DNA of 64,000 bases, taken from assembly GCF_009765375.1 (NCBI RefSeq), contig NZ_VTOK01000003.1, positions 124,001 to 188,000 on the forward strand, written 5' to 3'. A program made the position numbers and the translations under genes. The notes under the pieces were generated by a model. That model made no database searches, had not been told where the DNA came from, and saw only the letters and a list, made by a program, of their open reading frames with translations. Source of the stretch: Alteribacillus sp. YIM 98480 (GTDB lineage Bacteria > Bacillota > Bacilli > Bacillales > Marinococcaceae). This document shows, piece by piece, positions 41,887 through 51,013 of the stretch (its first letter is position 1; every line of letters begins with the position of its first letter).

Positions 41887-44800
41887 TTAAGAAATCCTGG
41901 TTGATCCATTTAATTGATTTATAGCATTAACCAATTCCATTGCCGTGTCATCATCAAACAACCCAGTAATTCCTTCATGATGAATGGATGTAAATGGTTC
42001 ATCGAATAACAAGGAGGGATCGAGAGTTCCATTTTTAGCAAAGAACTCAATGATTTGGTTGATAAATCGAATTTGATTGGCATTTAAGGTGCTACCTTCA
42101 AGGAATTTTGCAAAAGCTTCTTTTGCTGCAGCCTGATCCATACCTAGGACTTCCCGAATTAGCATGGTTAGAGGCTTCTCATCCCCAAATTGTTTCGCGT
42201 ATTCTTCTTTAGATAAGTTTCCTTCATTGAATAAGATGTTCTCTAATTCTTCAAGGTCTTGTTTGGTTATTTGCTTGTTTTTATACACTTTTTGAATGGT
42301 AATATGGTCCTGATGGTTGCGGATAAAACGGTTCACTTCTAATTTATAGTCCCGCCAATCAGTGGTCTGTGGCATTTCAGAGTCATAGTCAATATCTTCA
42401 ATTTCATCTTCGAAATCCGTATAAACAACTTTGCGTTGCTTTTTATCGATGTATTGAATAAGGTCTCTCAGAGCAATACGGACATCTTCCAAATCTTCCT
42501 GAGAAGCTTTTTCCCAGAACTCATTCGTTTGAATTTCTTCGATCACAGGTAGAGCATCTTCCACTTCATCAATAACCGTTTTCTCTTCTAACTGGCTAGC
42601 TGTCTTTTTAACTTTCATTACCATGCGCTTTGTATTCTTATTAGTGTTAGGTTCCACCAATGCAAGTTGCAAGCGCAACATAAGTAGGTCAAAACGCTTT
42701 TTGTCTTCCTCTTCTTCAGAAGTAACGATACCACTTAGATGATCAATGGCTTCTCGTAAACTATCTTCACTTAATGGATTCCATCCTTCTTTTAATCGAT
42801 ATCGTTCTACTTGTCGGTGATGAGGTCGGACAAGGAAATGATTTTCATTCAGCTGACGTGTTTGGCTAGTCACGTAATCAATTAACCCTTCTCGTAATTC
42901 CGTTTGTTCTTTCTCATCTTGCAAGTGATAAATAAGCTTTGCCCTGGTTGTAAAAAGCTGCTCATTCAACGATTCCTGTGCTTTTGCTTCTTTACCTTCA
43001 GGAAAAGCTTCGAAGAAATCAATGTTTCCTCCAAAGTCAAACACATAAAACTCTTGTTTATCTTGATCTGGACCAAATAGATCTTCACAAAGTCTTGTCC
43101 CACGGCCAATCATTTGCCAAAATTTCGCTTTAGAGTTCACTTTCTTTAAAATTACAAGGTTTACAATCTCAGGAATATCTACCCCTGTATCAAGCATATC
43201 TACAGAAACTGCGATTCTAGGATCTTTATCCTTTACTTTAAAATCATTCAATAACGAGTGGGCATACGACACCTGATTATCAATAATCTCCATAAATTTG
43301 CCTCTTTTATCGGGAAACAAGGCGTTAAACCGTTTCATGATAAATTCTGCATGCGTGTGATTTTTCGCAAAAATAATGGTTTTTCCTAATTCATCTCCAC
43401 CTTGTACTTTAATCCCTTTTTCCATTAACAATTTTAAGGCTTTTTCTATAGTATCCCGATTAAATAACCAAGAGTTAATGGCATCCGAACTAATCTCTTC
43501 TGGTTTTTCACCCGTTACCTCGTCTGTGAACTCTTTCTCATATTCTTCTTTCTCCTCTTCTGATAATTCGCTGTATTTAATACCAGAACGGGGAATTTTC
43601 ATGTTGACTTTGATAGGCTGCGCCGGAACTAAGAATTCATCTTCGACAGCTTGTTCATAGTCATAAGCAAACGTTGGAACATTATCTTCTAACTCAAAGA
43701 TTTGATACGTATTTCTATCTATATCCGTCTTTGGGGTCGCCGTTAAACCAAGCATTAATGCATCAAAGTAGTCAAATAAGGCCCCATATTTTTTATAAAT
43801 GGAACGATGAGATTCATCGATAATGAGCAAATCAAAGTGTCCGACACTAAAACGACGCTCTGAGGTGTTCGTTTGCGAAATAAAATTCATCATTGTGGGG
43901 TACGTAGAGATGACTACCCGGCTTGTATCGTCTTCTTTTTCTTCCAATAAATTCACCACAGAGGTATGAGGTAAATGCTGACTAAATGCATTTTTCGCTT
44001 GCCTTACCAGCTCTTTTCTATCAGCAAGGAAAAGTACATTTTTTATCCATCCTGCTTTTATAAGAAGATCCACTAATGCAACAGCTGTTCGTGTTTTCCC
44101 GGTTCCTGTGGCCATAATTAACAAAGCATGAAGCTTTTTACGGTCAAATGCCTCTGCAGTCCGACGAATCGCTTCTATCTGATAATAACGCCCAGCCGTA
44201 TCTGTATTTACCGTTTGGTTTGCTAATGTTTTTCTTGTAGAACGTCTTTGAATCATTAAGCGCAACTGATCCTTTGTGTAAAACCCTTGGACTTGGCGTG
44301 GTGGATACATAGCATCATCCCACAACCATGTTTCATATCCGTTTGTATAAAACATAACTGGACGCTGCCCAAAGCGCTTTTCAAGTGCATCTGCATATAG
44401 CTCGACCTGCTTTTTTCCTGTTGCCGGACTCTTTGTAGTTCGTTTTGCTTCCACTACTGCAAGGGGTTGGCCATTGTCGTCCCACAGAACGTAATCAGCA
44501 AACCCTGTATTTGTTCGGTTTGGCATTCCTTCAAGTTCAAACTCTTCCACATGTTGACCTTGCGGATTCCAAGCGACTTCTTTTAGCATGAGATCAATAA
44601 ATAGCTGCCTTGTTTTTGCTTCCGAATAAGACTTAGTATCTTTAGCTACGTCTTTTGCATTGTTCTCTTTATTTATTTGAATTTGTTTACGTAAGGCTTC
44701 ATTCTCACGTAACATCTTTTCAAGCTCACGATCTCTTTTCTCTAGTTGCTCGGAAATTCGTTTCAATTCTAGGGCACTTTTGTCTGTTTTTGTTTTATCT

Positions 44801-45222
44801 GTTGGAATGAGCTGAGGATTGAAGGCTACTTTCTTCTGGGGACTTTCACTGTAGTAACGCTGCAGCCAATAAATAAACTGAAAGAGATTTTCAAAGACAG
44901 TTAACGATTCCTTTTTGGTTACCTTTTGATCACTATGGACCGCCTGATTACCCAAACGCCGAATCAAATCGATTGGTTTAAATAAACTAGGTGTTAAATT
45001 CTCACGGAAAGTTCTTTCATACATTAAGGTGTATAAATCACTTCGTTCTGGCTTTTGAAGGTAATCATCGTTTGCATACAACCAATGTACTGCACGTTCT
45101 AACGTTAACCGACTATAAAAAAGAGAAGTACGCGGAGCAGAATACACATTCTTCTCCGCTTCTAGTGCAGCTTCGTATATATTTGACCAATTTTCTTTGA
45201 TAATATCTACGTTGTAAGGCAT
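41887..45222 (-). CDS. hsdR: Type I restriction enzyme, R subunit (HsdR)
   Basis: 1,111 residues. DUF4145-like N-terminal region (about 10-125), a coiled-coil segment (150-190), the nuclease core with D243 and E258-x-K260 (VVEAKRT), the helicase motor with Walker A ATGTGKT (371-377) and DESH (469-472), the second RecA domain (MIGRGTRLCEDLFG) and an EcoEI-type C-terminal region. It translocates and cuts DNA lacking the host methylation. Separated from hsdS by four bases. All catalytic motifs are intact, so the system looks functional. Confidence 0.96.
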   Translation of the reverse strand: MPYNVDIIKENWSNIYEAALEAEKNVYSAPRTSLFYSRLTLERAVHWLYANDDYLQKPERSDLYTLMYERTFRENLTPSLFKPIDLIRRLGNQAVHSDQKVTKKESLTVFENLFQFIYWLQRYYSESPQKKVAFNPQLIPTDKTKTDKSALELKRISEQLEKRDRELEKMLRENEALRKQIQINKENNAKDVAKDTKSYSEAKTRQLFIDLMLKEVAWNPQGQHVEEFELEGMPNRTNTGFADYVLWDDNGQPLAVVEAKRTTKSPATGKKQVELYADALEKRFGQRPVMFYTNGYETWLWDDAMYPPRQVQGFYTKDQLRLMIQRRSTRKTLANQTVNTDTAGRYYQIEAIRRTAEAFDRKKLHALLIMATGTGKTRTAVALVDLLIKAGWIKNVLFLADRKELVRQAKNAFSQHLPHTSVVNLLEEKEDDTSRVVISTYPTMMNFISQTNTSERRFSVGHFDLLIIDESHRSIYKKYGALFDYFDALMLGLTATPKTDIDRNTYQIFELEDNVPTFAYDYEQAVEDEFLVPAQPIKVNMKIPRSGIKYSELSEEEKEEYEKEFTDEVTGEKPEEISSDAINSWLFNRDTIEKALKLLMEKGIKVQGGDELGKTIIFAKNHTHAEFIMKRFNALFPDKRGKFMEIIDNQVSYAHSLLNDFKVKDKDPRIAVSVDMLDTGVDIPEIVNLVILKKVNSKAKFWQMIGRGTRLCEDLFGPDQDKQEFYVFDFGGNIDFFEAFPEGKEAKAQESLNEQLFTTRAKLIYHLQDEKEQTELREGLIDYVTSQTRQLNENHFLVRPHHRQVERYRLKEGWNPLSEDSLREAIDHLSGIVTSEEEEDKKRFDLLMLRLQLALVEPNTNKNTKRMVMKVKKTASQLEEKTVIDEVEDALPVIEEIQTNEFWEKASQEDLEDVRIALRDLIQYIDKKQRKVVYTDFEDEIEDIDYDSEMPQTTDWRDYKLEVNRFIRNHQDHITIQKVYKNKQITKQDLEELENILFNEGNLSKEEYAKQFGDEKPLTMLIREVLGMDQAAAKEAFAKFLEGSTLNANQIRFINQIIEFFAKNGTLDPSLLFDEPFTSIHHEGITGLFDDDTAMELVNAINQLNGSTRIS

Positions 45223-45226
45223 TAGC

Positions 45227-46411
45227 TCACCTCACTTTATTTTTAATTAATTCTCCTTTAAATGCTCGATGGAGAAGAGATTGATAATTTTCGTCTATTC
45301 TACTGTTTGATTTTTCATAAATAGTAATTACAGAATCTATACGGTTACAGATCTTAGAAAACTTTCTTTGAACACTTATTTCTGGCAAAGGAACCGGTAA
45401 TAATTTTAATTTTTTTCCGGTTAAATGAGAAATTGTTGAATGTGTTGAAAAATCTTTAAAACCATCATGCTTAGAATAAAACTTTAGCACATAAAGTAAA
45501 TATTCTGGTGTTGCACGGTCATCAATAATTCTCGCACGATGAAGGGCTTTTTGGTAAAAGATATCTTTATCTCCAAATTTCCAAATGGCTGCTCTTCCTA
45601 TTTCTCCACCTTCACAAATTAATATATCTCCATCCACTAATCGAAATTTTTCTTGTTCGTCTTCATCAAAATCCATTTGAGCTAAATCATCAAAATCAAT
45701 GAAATCCCATTTAATATTTCGATTTGCTAAATACGGAAAGGAATCTATTCCTTTATTTTGCTTCTTGTCCAGCATTTTACCCAGTTTAGTATCACAAATA
45801 TCTCCAAATAGGACCTCTTCCCACTCTTTTTGGTTTTGCATTGGATTGCCGAATAGGTGTTGAAAGTAACTCTCCTTTAGCACTTTCAGCTTACTTACAG
45901 CCATCTCTCTTAGATTTTTTATACGTAGCGCCTTATCTAGTATCTCCGCAATTCGTTTTTGCACTTCAAGAGAAGGAAGGGGAATTTCCATGTTAGAAAA
46001 ATGGGTCTTATTTACAATAGAAACCGTAGTTGATGGAGCTTTGCTTTCTAATTCTTTTCTTAACCGACTACATACATAGAAACCAAATTTAGGATATACC
46101 TTATTTTCATCAAATATCACCGAGTTAATCTGTTGGTTTGTCACTAATTCTTTTCCAGCAATCCCAACTTTCCCAAGCGAACCAATACAACAGACCAAAA
46201 CAGCATTCTTTGGAATAATATTTGAAACTTTCGCTCCCTCTTCAGTCAAGAATGTATTGGCCTCTTTTACTATTTTCACCTCATTAAAAGAAAGCTCAGC
46301 CGGGGTGACAAAAGGAACGTCTCCACCATAATATGATGGATTTTTTTTAGATGGTGTTTTACCTGTTACAATTCGAGCAACATCTTTAAGTGCAACTAAT
46401 TCGTAACTCAT
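45227..46411 (-). CDS. hsdS: Type I restriction-modification specificity subunit (HsdS)
   Basis: 394 residues, two target-recognition domains (about 1-165 and 205-370), each followed by a conserved helix (QKRIAEILDKALRIKNLREMAVSKLKVLKESYFQHLFG and QRKFSKICNRIDSVITIYEKSN). It sets the bipartite DNA target read by the whole complex. Its ATG overlaps the hsdM stop by ATGA and its end is four bases from hsdR. The recognition sequence cannot be read from the protein alone. Confidence 0.93.
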   Translation of the reverse strand: MSYELVALKDVARIVTGKTPSKKNPSYYGGDVPFVTPAELSFNEVKIVKEANTFLTEEGAKVSNIIPKNAVLVCCIGSLGKVGIAGKELVTNQQINSVIFDENKVYPKFGFYVCSRLRKELESKAPSTTVSIVNKTHFSNMEIPLPSLEVQKRIAEILDKALRIKNLREMAVSKLKVLKESYFQHLFGNPMQNQKEWEEVLFGDICDTKLGKMLDKKQNKGIDSFPYLANRNIKWDFIDFDDLAQMDFDEDEQEKFRLVDGDILICEGGEIGRAAIWKFGDKDIFYQKALHRARIIDDRATPEYLLYVLKFYSKHDGFKDFSTHSTISHLTGKKLKLLPVPLPEISVQRKFSKICNRIDSVITIYEKSNSRIDENYQSLLHRAFKGELIKNKVR

Positions 46412-47898
46412 TTCACCATATCCTCCAACTCGTCAAGCCCTTGTATAATCTCTTTTTCTAACTCTTTAATATCAGCGATGATTTCCTCTGGCTCTTCATA
46501 TTCCACTTCTTCGTACATCACTTCTTTATAACGGTTCATGCTGAGATCGTATTCGTTCTCGCGAATTTCATCGACTGAAACAAGGAAGGATTGATCAGTA
46601 CGTTTCCATTCTGTTTTTTCTGTCGTTCTATGAAAACGTTCAATTATATCTGGTATATTGTTCTCTTCATGTTTGCTCTGATCAAGCAGGGTTCTTTTGT
46701 CATCAAGAGAGTAACCATCTGCTTGCATGTCATAAAACCAAACGTCTTCCGTTCCACCATTATTTGTTTTTGTAAAAACTAATACTGCCGTCGATACTCC
46801 GGCATACGGTTTAAATACACCCGATGGCATAGAAATGACAGCTGAAAGCTTTTGATTATCTACAAGTTCTTTTCGAATATCTTTATGTGCTTTGGAGCTC
46901 CCAAAAAGAACACCATCTGGAACGATTACCGCACACCGGCCGCCAATTTTTAATAGACGTACCATAAGCGATAAAAATAAAAGTTCAGTTTTCTTTGTTT
47001 TAACTTTATTTAATAGATTGGGATTTACTTCTTCATAGTCGAGTGTCCCCTTAAACGGGGGATTAGCCAAGCATAATGTATAGGCTTCTTCTTCTATATT
47101 AGATTTTGATAGGGAATCAAGCTGTGCAATATTCGGATTTTCGATACCATGCAGCATTAAGTTCATAGCCCCAATACGAAGCATGGTTGAATCAGTGTCA
47201 AAACCATTAAACATTGTGTTATTATAATGGTCTCGCAGCTCTTTATCATTGGAAATAAAAATATCGTCATGGTGATGTTTGTACAAGTAATCAGCCGAAG
47301 ACACAAGAAAACCAGCTGTACCAGACGCCGGGTCTACTATGGTATCTTTCGGTGTGGGCTTCATTAGAGCCACCATCATATCAATGATGTGACGTGGAGT
47401 ACGAAACTGTCCATTCGTTCCAGACTGAGATAACTTAGACAACAAATATTCATAAAGGTCACCCAATGCATCTTTGTTTTGAGATGGAAGATCATTAAAT
47501 ACGTTATCAATTCCCGTTACAACCCGTTGTAAGAGTAATGGAGTTGGAATTACGAAAACTGCATTTTCAAGATGTTTACTAAAACGAGAAGACTGTTCTC
47601 TCACCTTTTTCATATGTGGAAAGACTTCATCCTTAACGATCTTAAACATGTCCTCAGACTCTTCTTCTTTAAAGTTAGACCAACGTAAATGTTTTTCATC
47701 CTCTGTATATATAGGACGTTCTATTGATTTGCCAGTAATCATGGCTTGTCTTTCCATACGGTTTTGTATATCATCTAAACCTTTAATAAATAATAAATAT
47801 GTAAATTGTTCAATGACTGTTAACGGATTGGTTACTCCACCCGTCCAGAAATGTTCCCATATTTTATCGACCTTGTTCTTTACTTCACCAGTTATCAT
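46408..47898 (-). CDS. hsdM: Type I DNA adenine methyltransferase (HsdM)
   Basis: 496 residues. N-terminal HsdM helical domain (1-140), then the N6-adenine methylase core: SAM loop DPASGTAGF (189-197) and catalytic NPPF (279-282), plus VPDGVLFGSSKAHKDIRKELV. Methylates the HsdS target to protect host DNA and joins HsdR in the restriction complex. First gene of the hsdMSR operon; AAAGGAGCATCATT precedes the ATG. Confidence 0.96.
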   Translation of the reverse strand: MITGEVKNKVDKIWEHFWTGGVTNPLTVIEQFTYLLFIKGLDDIQNRMERQAMITGKSIERPIYTEDEKHLRWSNFKEEESEDMFKIVKDEVFPHMKKVREQSSRFSKHLENAVFVIPTPLLLQRVVTGIDNVFNDLPSQNKDALGDLYEYLLSKLSQSGTNGQFRTPRHIIDMMVALMKPTPKDTIVDPASGTAGFLVSSADYLYKHHHDDIFISNDKELRDHYNNTMFNGFDTDSTMLRIGAMNLMLHGIENPNIAQLDSLSKSNIEEEAYTLCLANPPFKGTLDYEEVNPNLLNKVKTKKTELLFLSLMVRLLKIGGRCAVIVPDGVLFGSSKAHKDIRKELVDNQKLSAVISMPSGVFKPYAGVSTAVLVFTKTNNGGTEDVWFYDMQADGYSLDDKRTLLDQSKHEENNIPDIIERFHRTTEKTEWKRTDQSFLVSVDEIRENEYDLSMNRYKEVMYEEVEYEEPEEIIADIKELEKEIIQGLDELEDMVK

Positions 47899-48040
47899 AA
47901 TGATGCTCCTTTTTAATCTATCTCTATATAAATATGGTATTTGACTAGATACCTAGTTCCATATTACCATTTAATACAAGTTTCTTCATTCTAAGAAAGA
48001 ATAGATTTAATTTGATTCTATTTCTATTTATAAAGACGCT

Positions 48041-48649
48041 TTATTGCTCATTCAATTCTCTTTTAATACTATACACAGTATTTCTTGATATCCCCACTTC
48101 CCTATGTATATCCATAACGCTCTTTCCTGTCTTTAATAATTGTACCACCCGGTCATAAATCACCTTGTCTTTCCCCGTAGCTCCTGCATGATAACGTTTC
48201 TTTCCACCCTTAAACTTCCCTCGAGCTTTAGCAATCTCGATTCCCTCACGCTGTGCGGCTCTGATGCGTTCTCGTTCTTCATCCACCATCCAAGACAACA
48301 AAGTGAGAACGATATCGGATACCAGCTGTCCTACTCCCTCAAGATCTTTGTACTTCCTTGTATCAAGAATCGGCATATTTAACACCACGATATCAATCTC
48401 TTCTTCCATTAAAGACTTCCATTCATTTCGAATATCTTCTTTATTACGACCGAAACGACTCAAATCATGAACGACCAGGACATCCCCAAAACGCATTTTC
48501 GATCTCATCTCATGATAAACAGGTCGTTTTAGATCTTTCCCAGATTGTTTTTCCTCATAAATTCGTTCACAACCAAATTCCTCTAGCTCTTTTATCTGAC
48601 GAGATAAATTTTGATCTTTGGAACTTACTCTGGCATAACCAAAAATCAT
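48041..48649 (-). CDS. Serine recombinase (resolvase family)
   Basis: 202 residues. Catalytic Ser9 (GYARVSSKDQN), VVHDLSRFGRN and DEERERIRAAQREGIEIAKARGKFKGG, with a C-terminal helix-turn-helix (SVMDIHREVGISRNTVYSIKREL). It differs clearly from the recombinase at 39061, so the two are not a duplication. It flanks the restriction operon on the right. A long palindrome lies just upstream of its start and is a candidate recombination or self-regulation site. Confidence 0.92.
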   Translation of the reverse strand: MIFGYARVSSKDQNLSRQIKELEEFGCERIYEEKQSGKDLKRPVYHEMRSKMRFGDVLVVHDLSRFGRNKEDIRNEWKSLMEEEIDIVVLNMPILDTRKYKDLEGVGQLVSDIVLTLLSWMVDEERERIRAAQREGIEIAKARGKFKGGKKRYHAGATGKDKVIYDRVVQLLKTGKSVMDIHREVGISRNTVYSIKRELNEQ

Positions 48650-48671
48650 CTTCCTTCCTCCTACCTATTGA

Positions 48672-48757
48672 ACAAGTCTGTTTGAACACGTGAATACCCT
48701 GATTTTATAGGATTCCGATTTGTTTGTACAGGGTGTACTCAGGTTAAACAAACTTGT
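48672..48757. promoter_or_regulatory. Long palindrome upstream of serine recombinase
   Basis: ACAAGTCTGTTTGAAC (48672-48687) faces GGTTAAACAAACTTGT (48742-48757), 13 of 16 pairing, and inside these TACCCTG faces CAGGGTG. The whole is an 86-base imperfect palindrome 23 bases before the recombinase gene, the place and form expected of a resolution (res/att) site. Confidence 0.55.
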
Positions 48758-48760
48758 AAT

Positions 48761-48787
48761 CCCTCAACTGTAGTAAAAGTTGAAGGG
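48761..48787. terminator. Hairpin downstream of the GmrSD-like gene
   Basis: CCCTCAACT/AGTTGAAGGG stem with one bulged A and an 8-base loop, followed by TTATTTC on the plus strand; no T run on the minus strand. Confidence 0.4.
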
Positions 48788-48861
48788 TTATTTCAAAAGA
48801 GCGAGGATGCCAGATCTTAAGAGACGTATGTCTCAAACCTTTAAGTCTACTGGATTCTTTG

Positions 48862-50658
48862 TTATAGCCTTTCATAATATGTTCGAATCTTGTTTACTAT
48901 CAGTTTTCTTCGTTCATGTAAAAATTCCTCATATTCACTGGCTTCCATATTAAAAATGGATTCTGGGATACAATTCATTTTCATATTGTTTATTAGCTCA
49001 TCTACATTATCTATTTCCCCTATCAATAATTTATCATTATTTATTTGTTCCTTTACTTTACTTAGATAGGATTTAGGGGCCTCCGCTTTTATGGCTAAAT
49101 TTACAGCTTGCTCTGTAAAAACATAATTCGCTATTTGGTTATATTGTCTTCTATTGTTGTAACCATTAGACTGAAGATATTTCTTTGGAAAGACATGGTG
49201 AACATCACCGCGTTCTTCAATTAAATGCTGGACCGTAATAGATTTTGAAAGAAATGCATGATCGTTATCATAGATTTGTGACATGACATATAAGTTGAAG
49301 TATGGACTGCTAGATACAGATGTGTCCAAGTTTCCTATCAAAATATTATCCCAATAAGCATCAGATAATTCGCCTGCCTCCACATTGTTTACATATGTCA
49401 TAGGGTTCTCATTAGCGGCAAAACGCTTGATATCAAAATCAAACATAGATTCTGGAGAACCCGAATATCTTTCTGTCAAAATAGAAGCCACTAGCCACTT
49501 ACGTACAATTTTATTTATATCCGATGCGTTTATATTCTTTTCTCTTAAAAGTAAAAACAAAGCATACGCAAAATTTAACGCATTTTGAGAACGAACTAAT
49601 TTTGCGTTTATAACCCCTGCCGATTTTAGCACCATTATAAAACGCTTAAAGTTCATTTCATCAATAAATTTCAATACACCATCATAGAGCTTCTCAAAAG
49701 ATTCTTCCGTAATTTCTTCCTTATATTCTCTTGTCTCAAAGTCTCTACCTGATAAGAGACTTACCAAATTTGATAATTTTCCTCGCAAAAATTTGAAAGT
49801 AAAGGCCACGCGTAATAAATCAGAATAACTAGGTTCATAAATATTAGTATTATAATCTTTTACCCACTTGATTTTATTGAAATTCTCCGTATTCGCAAAT
49901 TCTATATCGTTATCTTTAATGTTGTCATAAACAGAAGGCTTTTTAATTAAGTTACAGAAATAATCAATCGTTGTACGGACTAGAGGGCCGTCATATTTAT
50001 CATTCACAGATATTTTAGACATAGCAAAATCAGCTTGGCTCAAATTGACGCCTGCCGAATTAATACGGATAAAAATCTCTGTAACTACTTCTATGTCAAG
50101 GGTATGGGCCAGCTCTATAATACCAATGGAACTATACCTTACCTGGGTTAATTTCTGAATGATTTCATTTAATTCATTTCTAGAAATTTCAGGGTTTTCA
50201 CTACAATAACTATCAATAAAGCCGAATGTATCGAAACCTTGTTGAAATATTTCTGCTATATCTGGAATCCACCTTTTATCTTTACGTATAGCAGGGTTTT
50301 GAACTTCAAATATTTCCTCAATAGGATGAAAAGCAATTTTTATCCGTTTTTTCTTATAGTCATGATCTACGACTTCCTTCCCTGAAATTGCTGCCATTAA
50401 AGCAGTCACACGTTGCTGGCCATCGATTAAAATCTTTTTACCGTGAGAAATCGTACCGTCTTTTAATCGTGCCTCTGGGTTTTGCCAAGTAATTATGTAT
50501 CCAACTGGATAATCCTTATATAATGAGTCCATTAGATCTCTAACTTTCGCAGACTTCCATACAAACGGCCGCTGTATTTCTGGAATTGCAATAATATCTT
50601 GTTCAATCCAACTAAGAAGCGCATTTACTGTGCTGTTATTTACGTTATAATTGGACAT
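48862..50658 (-). CDS. DUF262/HNH protein, GmrSD-like type IV restriction enzyme
   Basis: 598 residues. DUF262 (GmrS-like) N-terminal domain: IPEIQRPFVW (25-34), GYIITWQ and ILIDGQQR (76-83), the nucleotide-binding/ParB-like motif, then IRINSAGVNLSQADFAMSKI. The C-terminal part has the HNH motif of the DUF1524/GmrD type (ERGDVHHVFPKKYL..NG, YNQIANYVF). Such fused proteins cut DNA with modified bases, for example glucosylated phage DNA. AGGAGG precedes the ATG at 50658; a longer frame to 50739 lacks a start signal. Monocistronic, next to the type I operon, in keeping with a defence role. Confidence 0.88.
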   Translation of the reverse strand: MSNYNVNNSTVNALLSWIEQDIIAIPEIQRPFVWKSAKVRDLMDSLYKDYPVGYIITWQNPEARLKDGTISHGKKILIDGQQRVTALMAAISGKEVVDHDYKKKRIKIAFHPIEEIFEVQNPAIRKDKRWIPDIAEIFQQGFDTFGFIDSYCSENPEISRNELNEIIQKLTQVRYSSIGIIELAHTLDIEVVTEIFIRINSAGVNLSQADFAMSKISVNDKYDGPLVRTTIDYFCNLIKKPSVYDNIKDNDIEFANTENFNKIKWVKDYNTNIYEPSYSDLLRVAFTFKFLRGKLSNLVSLLSGRDFETREYKEEITEESFEKLYDGVLKFIDEMNFKRFIMVLKSAGVINAKLVRSQNALNFAYALFLLLREKNINASDINKIVRKWLVASILTERYSGSPESMFDFDIKRFAANENPMTYVNNVEAGELSDAYWDNILIGNLDTSVSSSPYFNLYVMSQIYDNDHAFLSKSITVQHLIEERGDVHHVFPKKYLQSNGYNNRRQYNQIANYVFTEQAVNLAIKAEAPKSYLSKVKEQINNDKLLIGEIDNVDELINNMKMNCIPESIFNMEASEYEEFLHERRKLIVNKIRTYYERL

Positions 50659-51013
50659 AAAAAATCCTCCTATGTTCAAAAAAATGACGCCTTCTTTTAT
50701 AGGTGGCATCATGACTTTTATTAAGGTGATCTCACTCACTTTTCTATGGTCAAGTTAAACATCACTCTTACTAATTAGTTAAGTTTTAAAAATAAGTGTT
50801 TCAATTCCTTTACGTAAAAAGTATATTATGCATGTTTTAATTTCACAAGATAGATTCCCAAGAAAAACTAGTAATTTCTAAAATTATCCAAAACTTAGGG
50901 CTCTCCGGGCTGCTAAAGTTCGACCAGGGTAATAGTTACTTCCTTTATGTACGTTCTATTTTTTGTTGTGATAAACTGTACAAGTATGATAGAAAACAGG
51001 TGGAGGGAGTCTT
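50659..51013. other. Intergenic region at the right edge of the island
   Basis: 355 bases between two divergent genes, very AT-rich up to about 50890, then of ordinary composition. The base composition change near 50890-50930 may mark the island border. No repeat, RNA or gene recognised. Confidence 0.35.

Noticed and set aside
48862-50658. BREX or DISARM system around the DUF262 gene
   Set aside because: None of the required partners (PglX, PglZ, BrxC, DrmA/B) is present; the gene stands alone.
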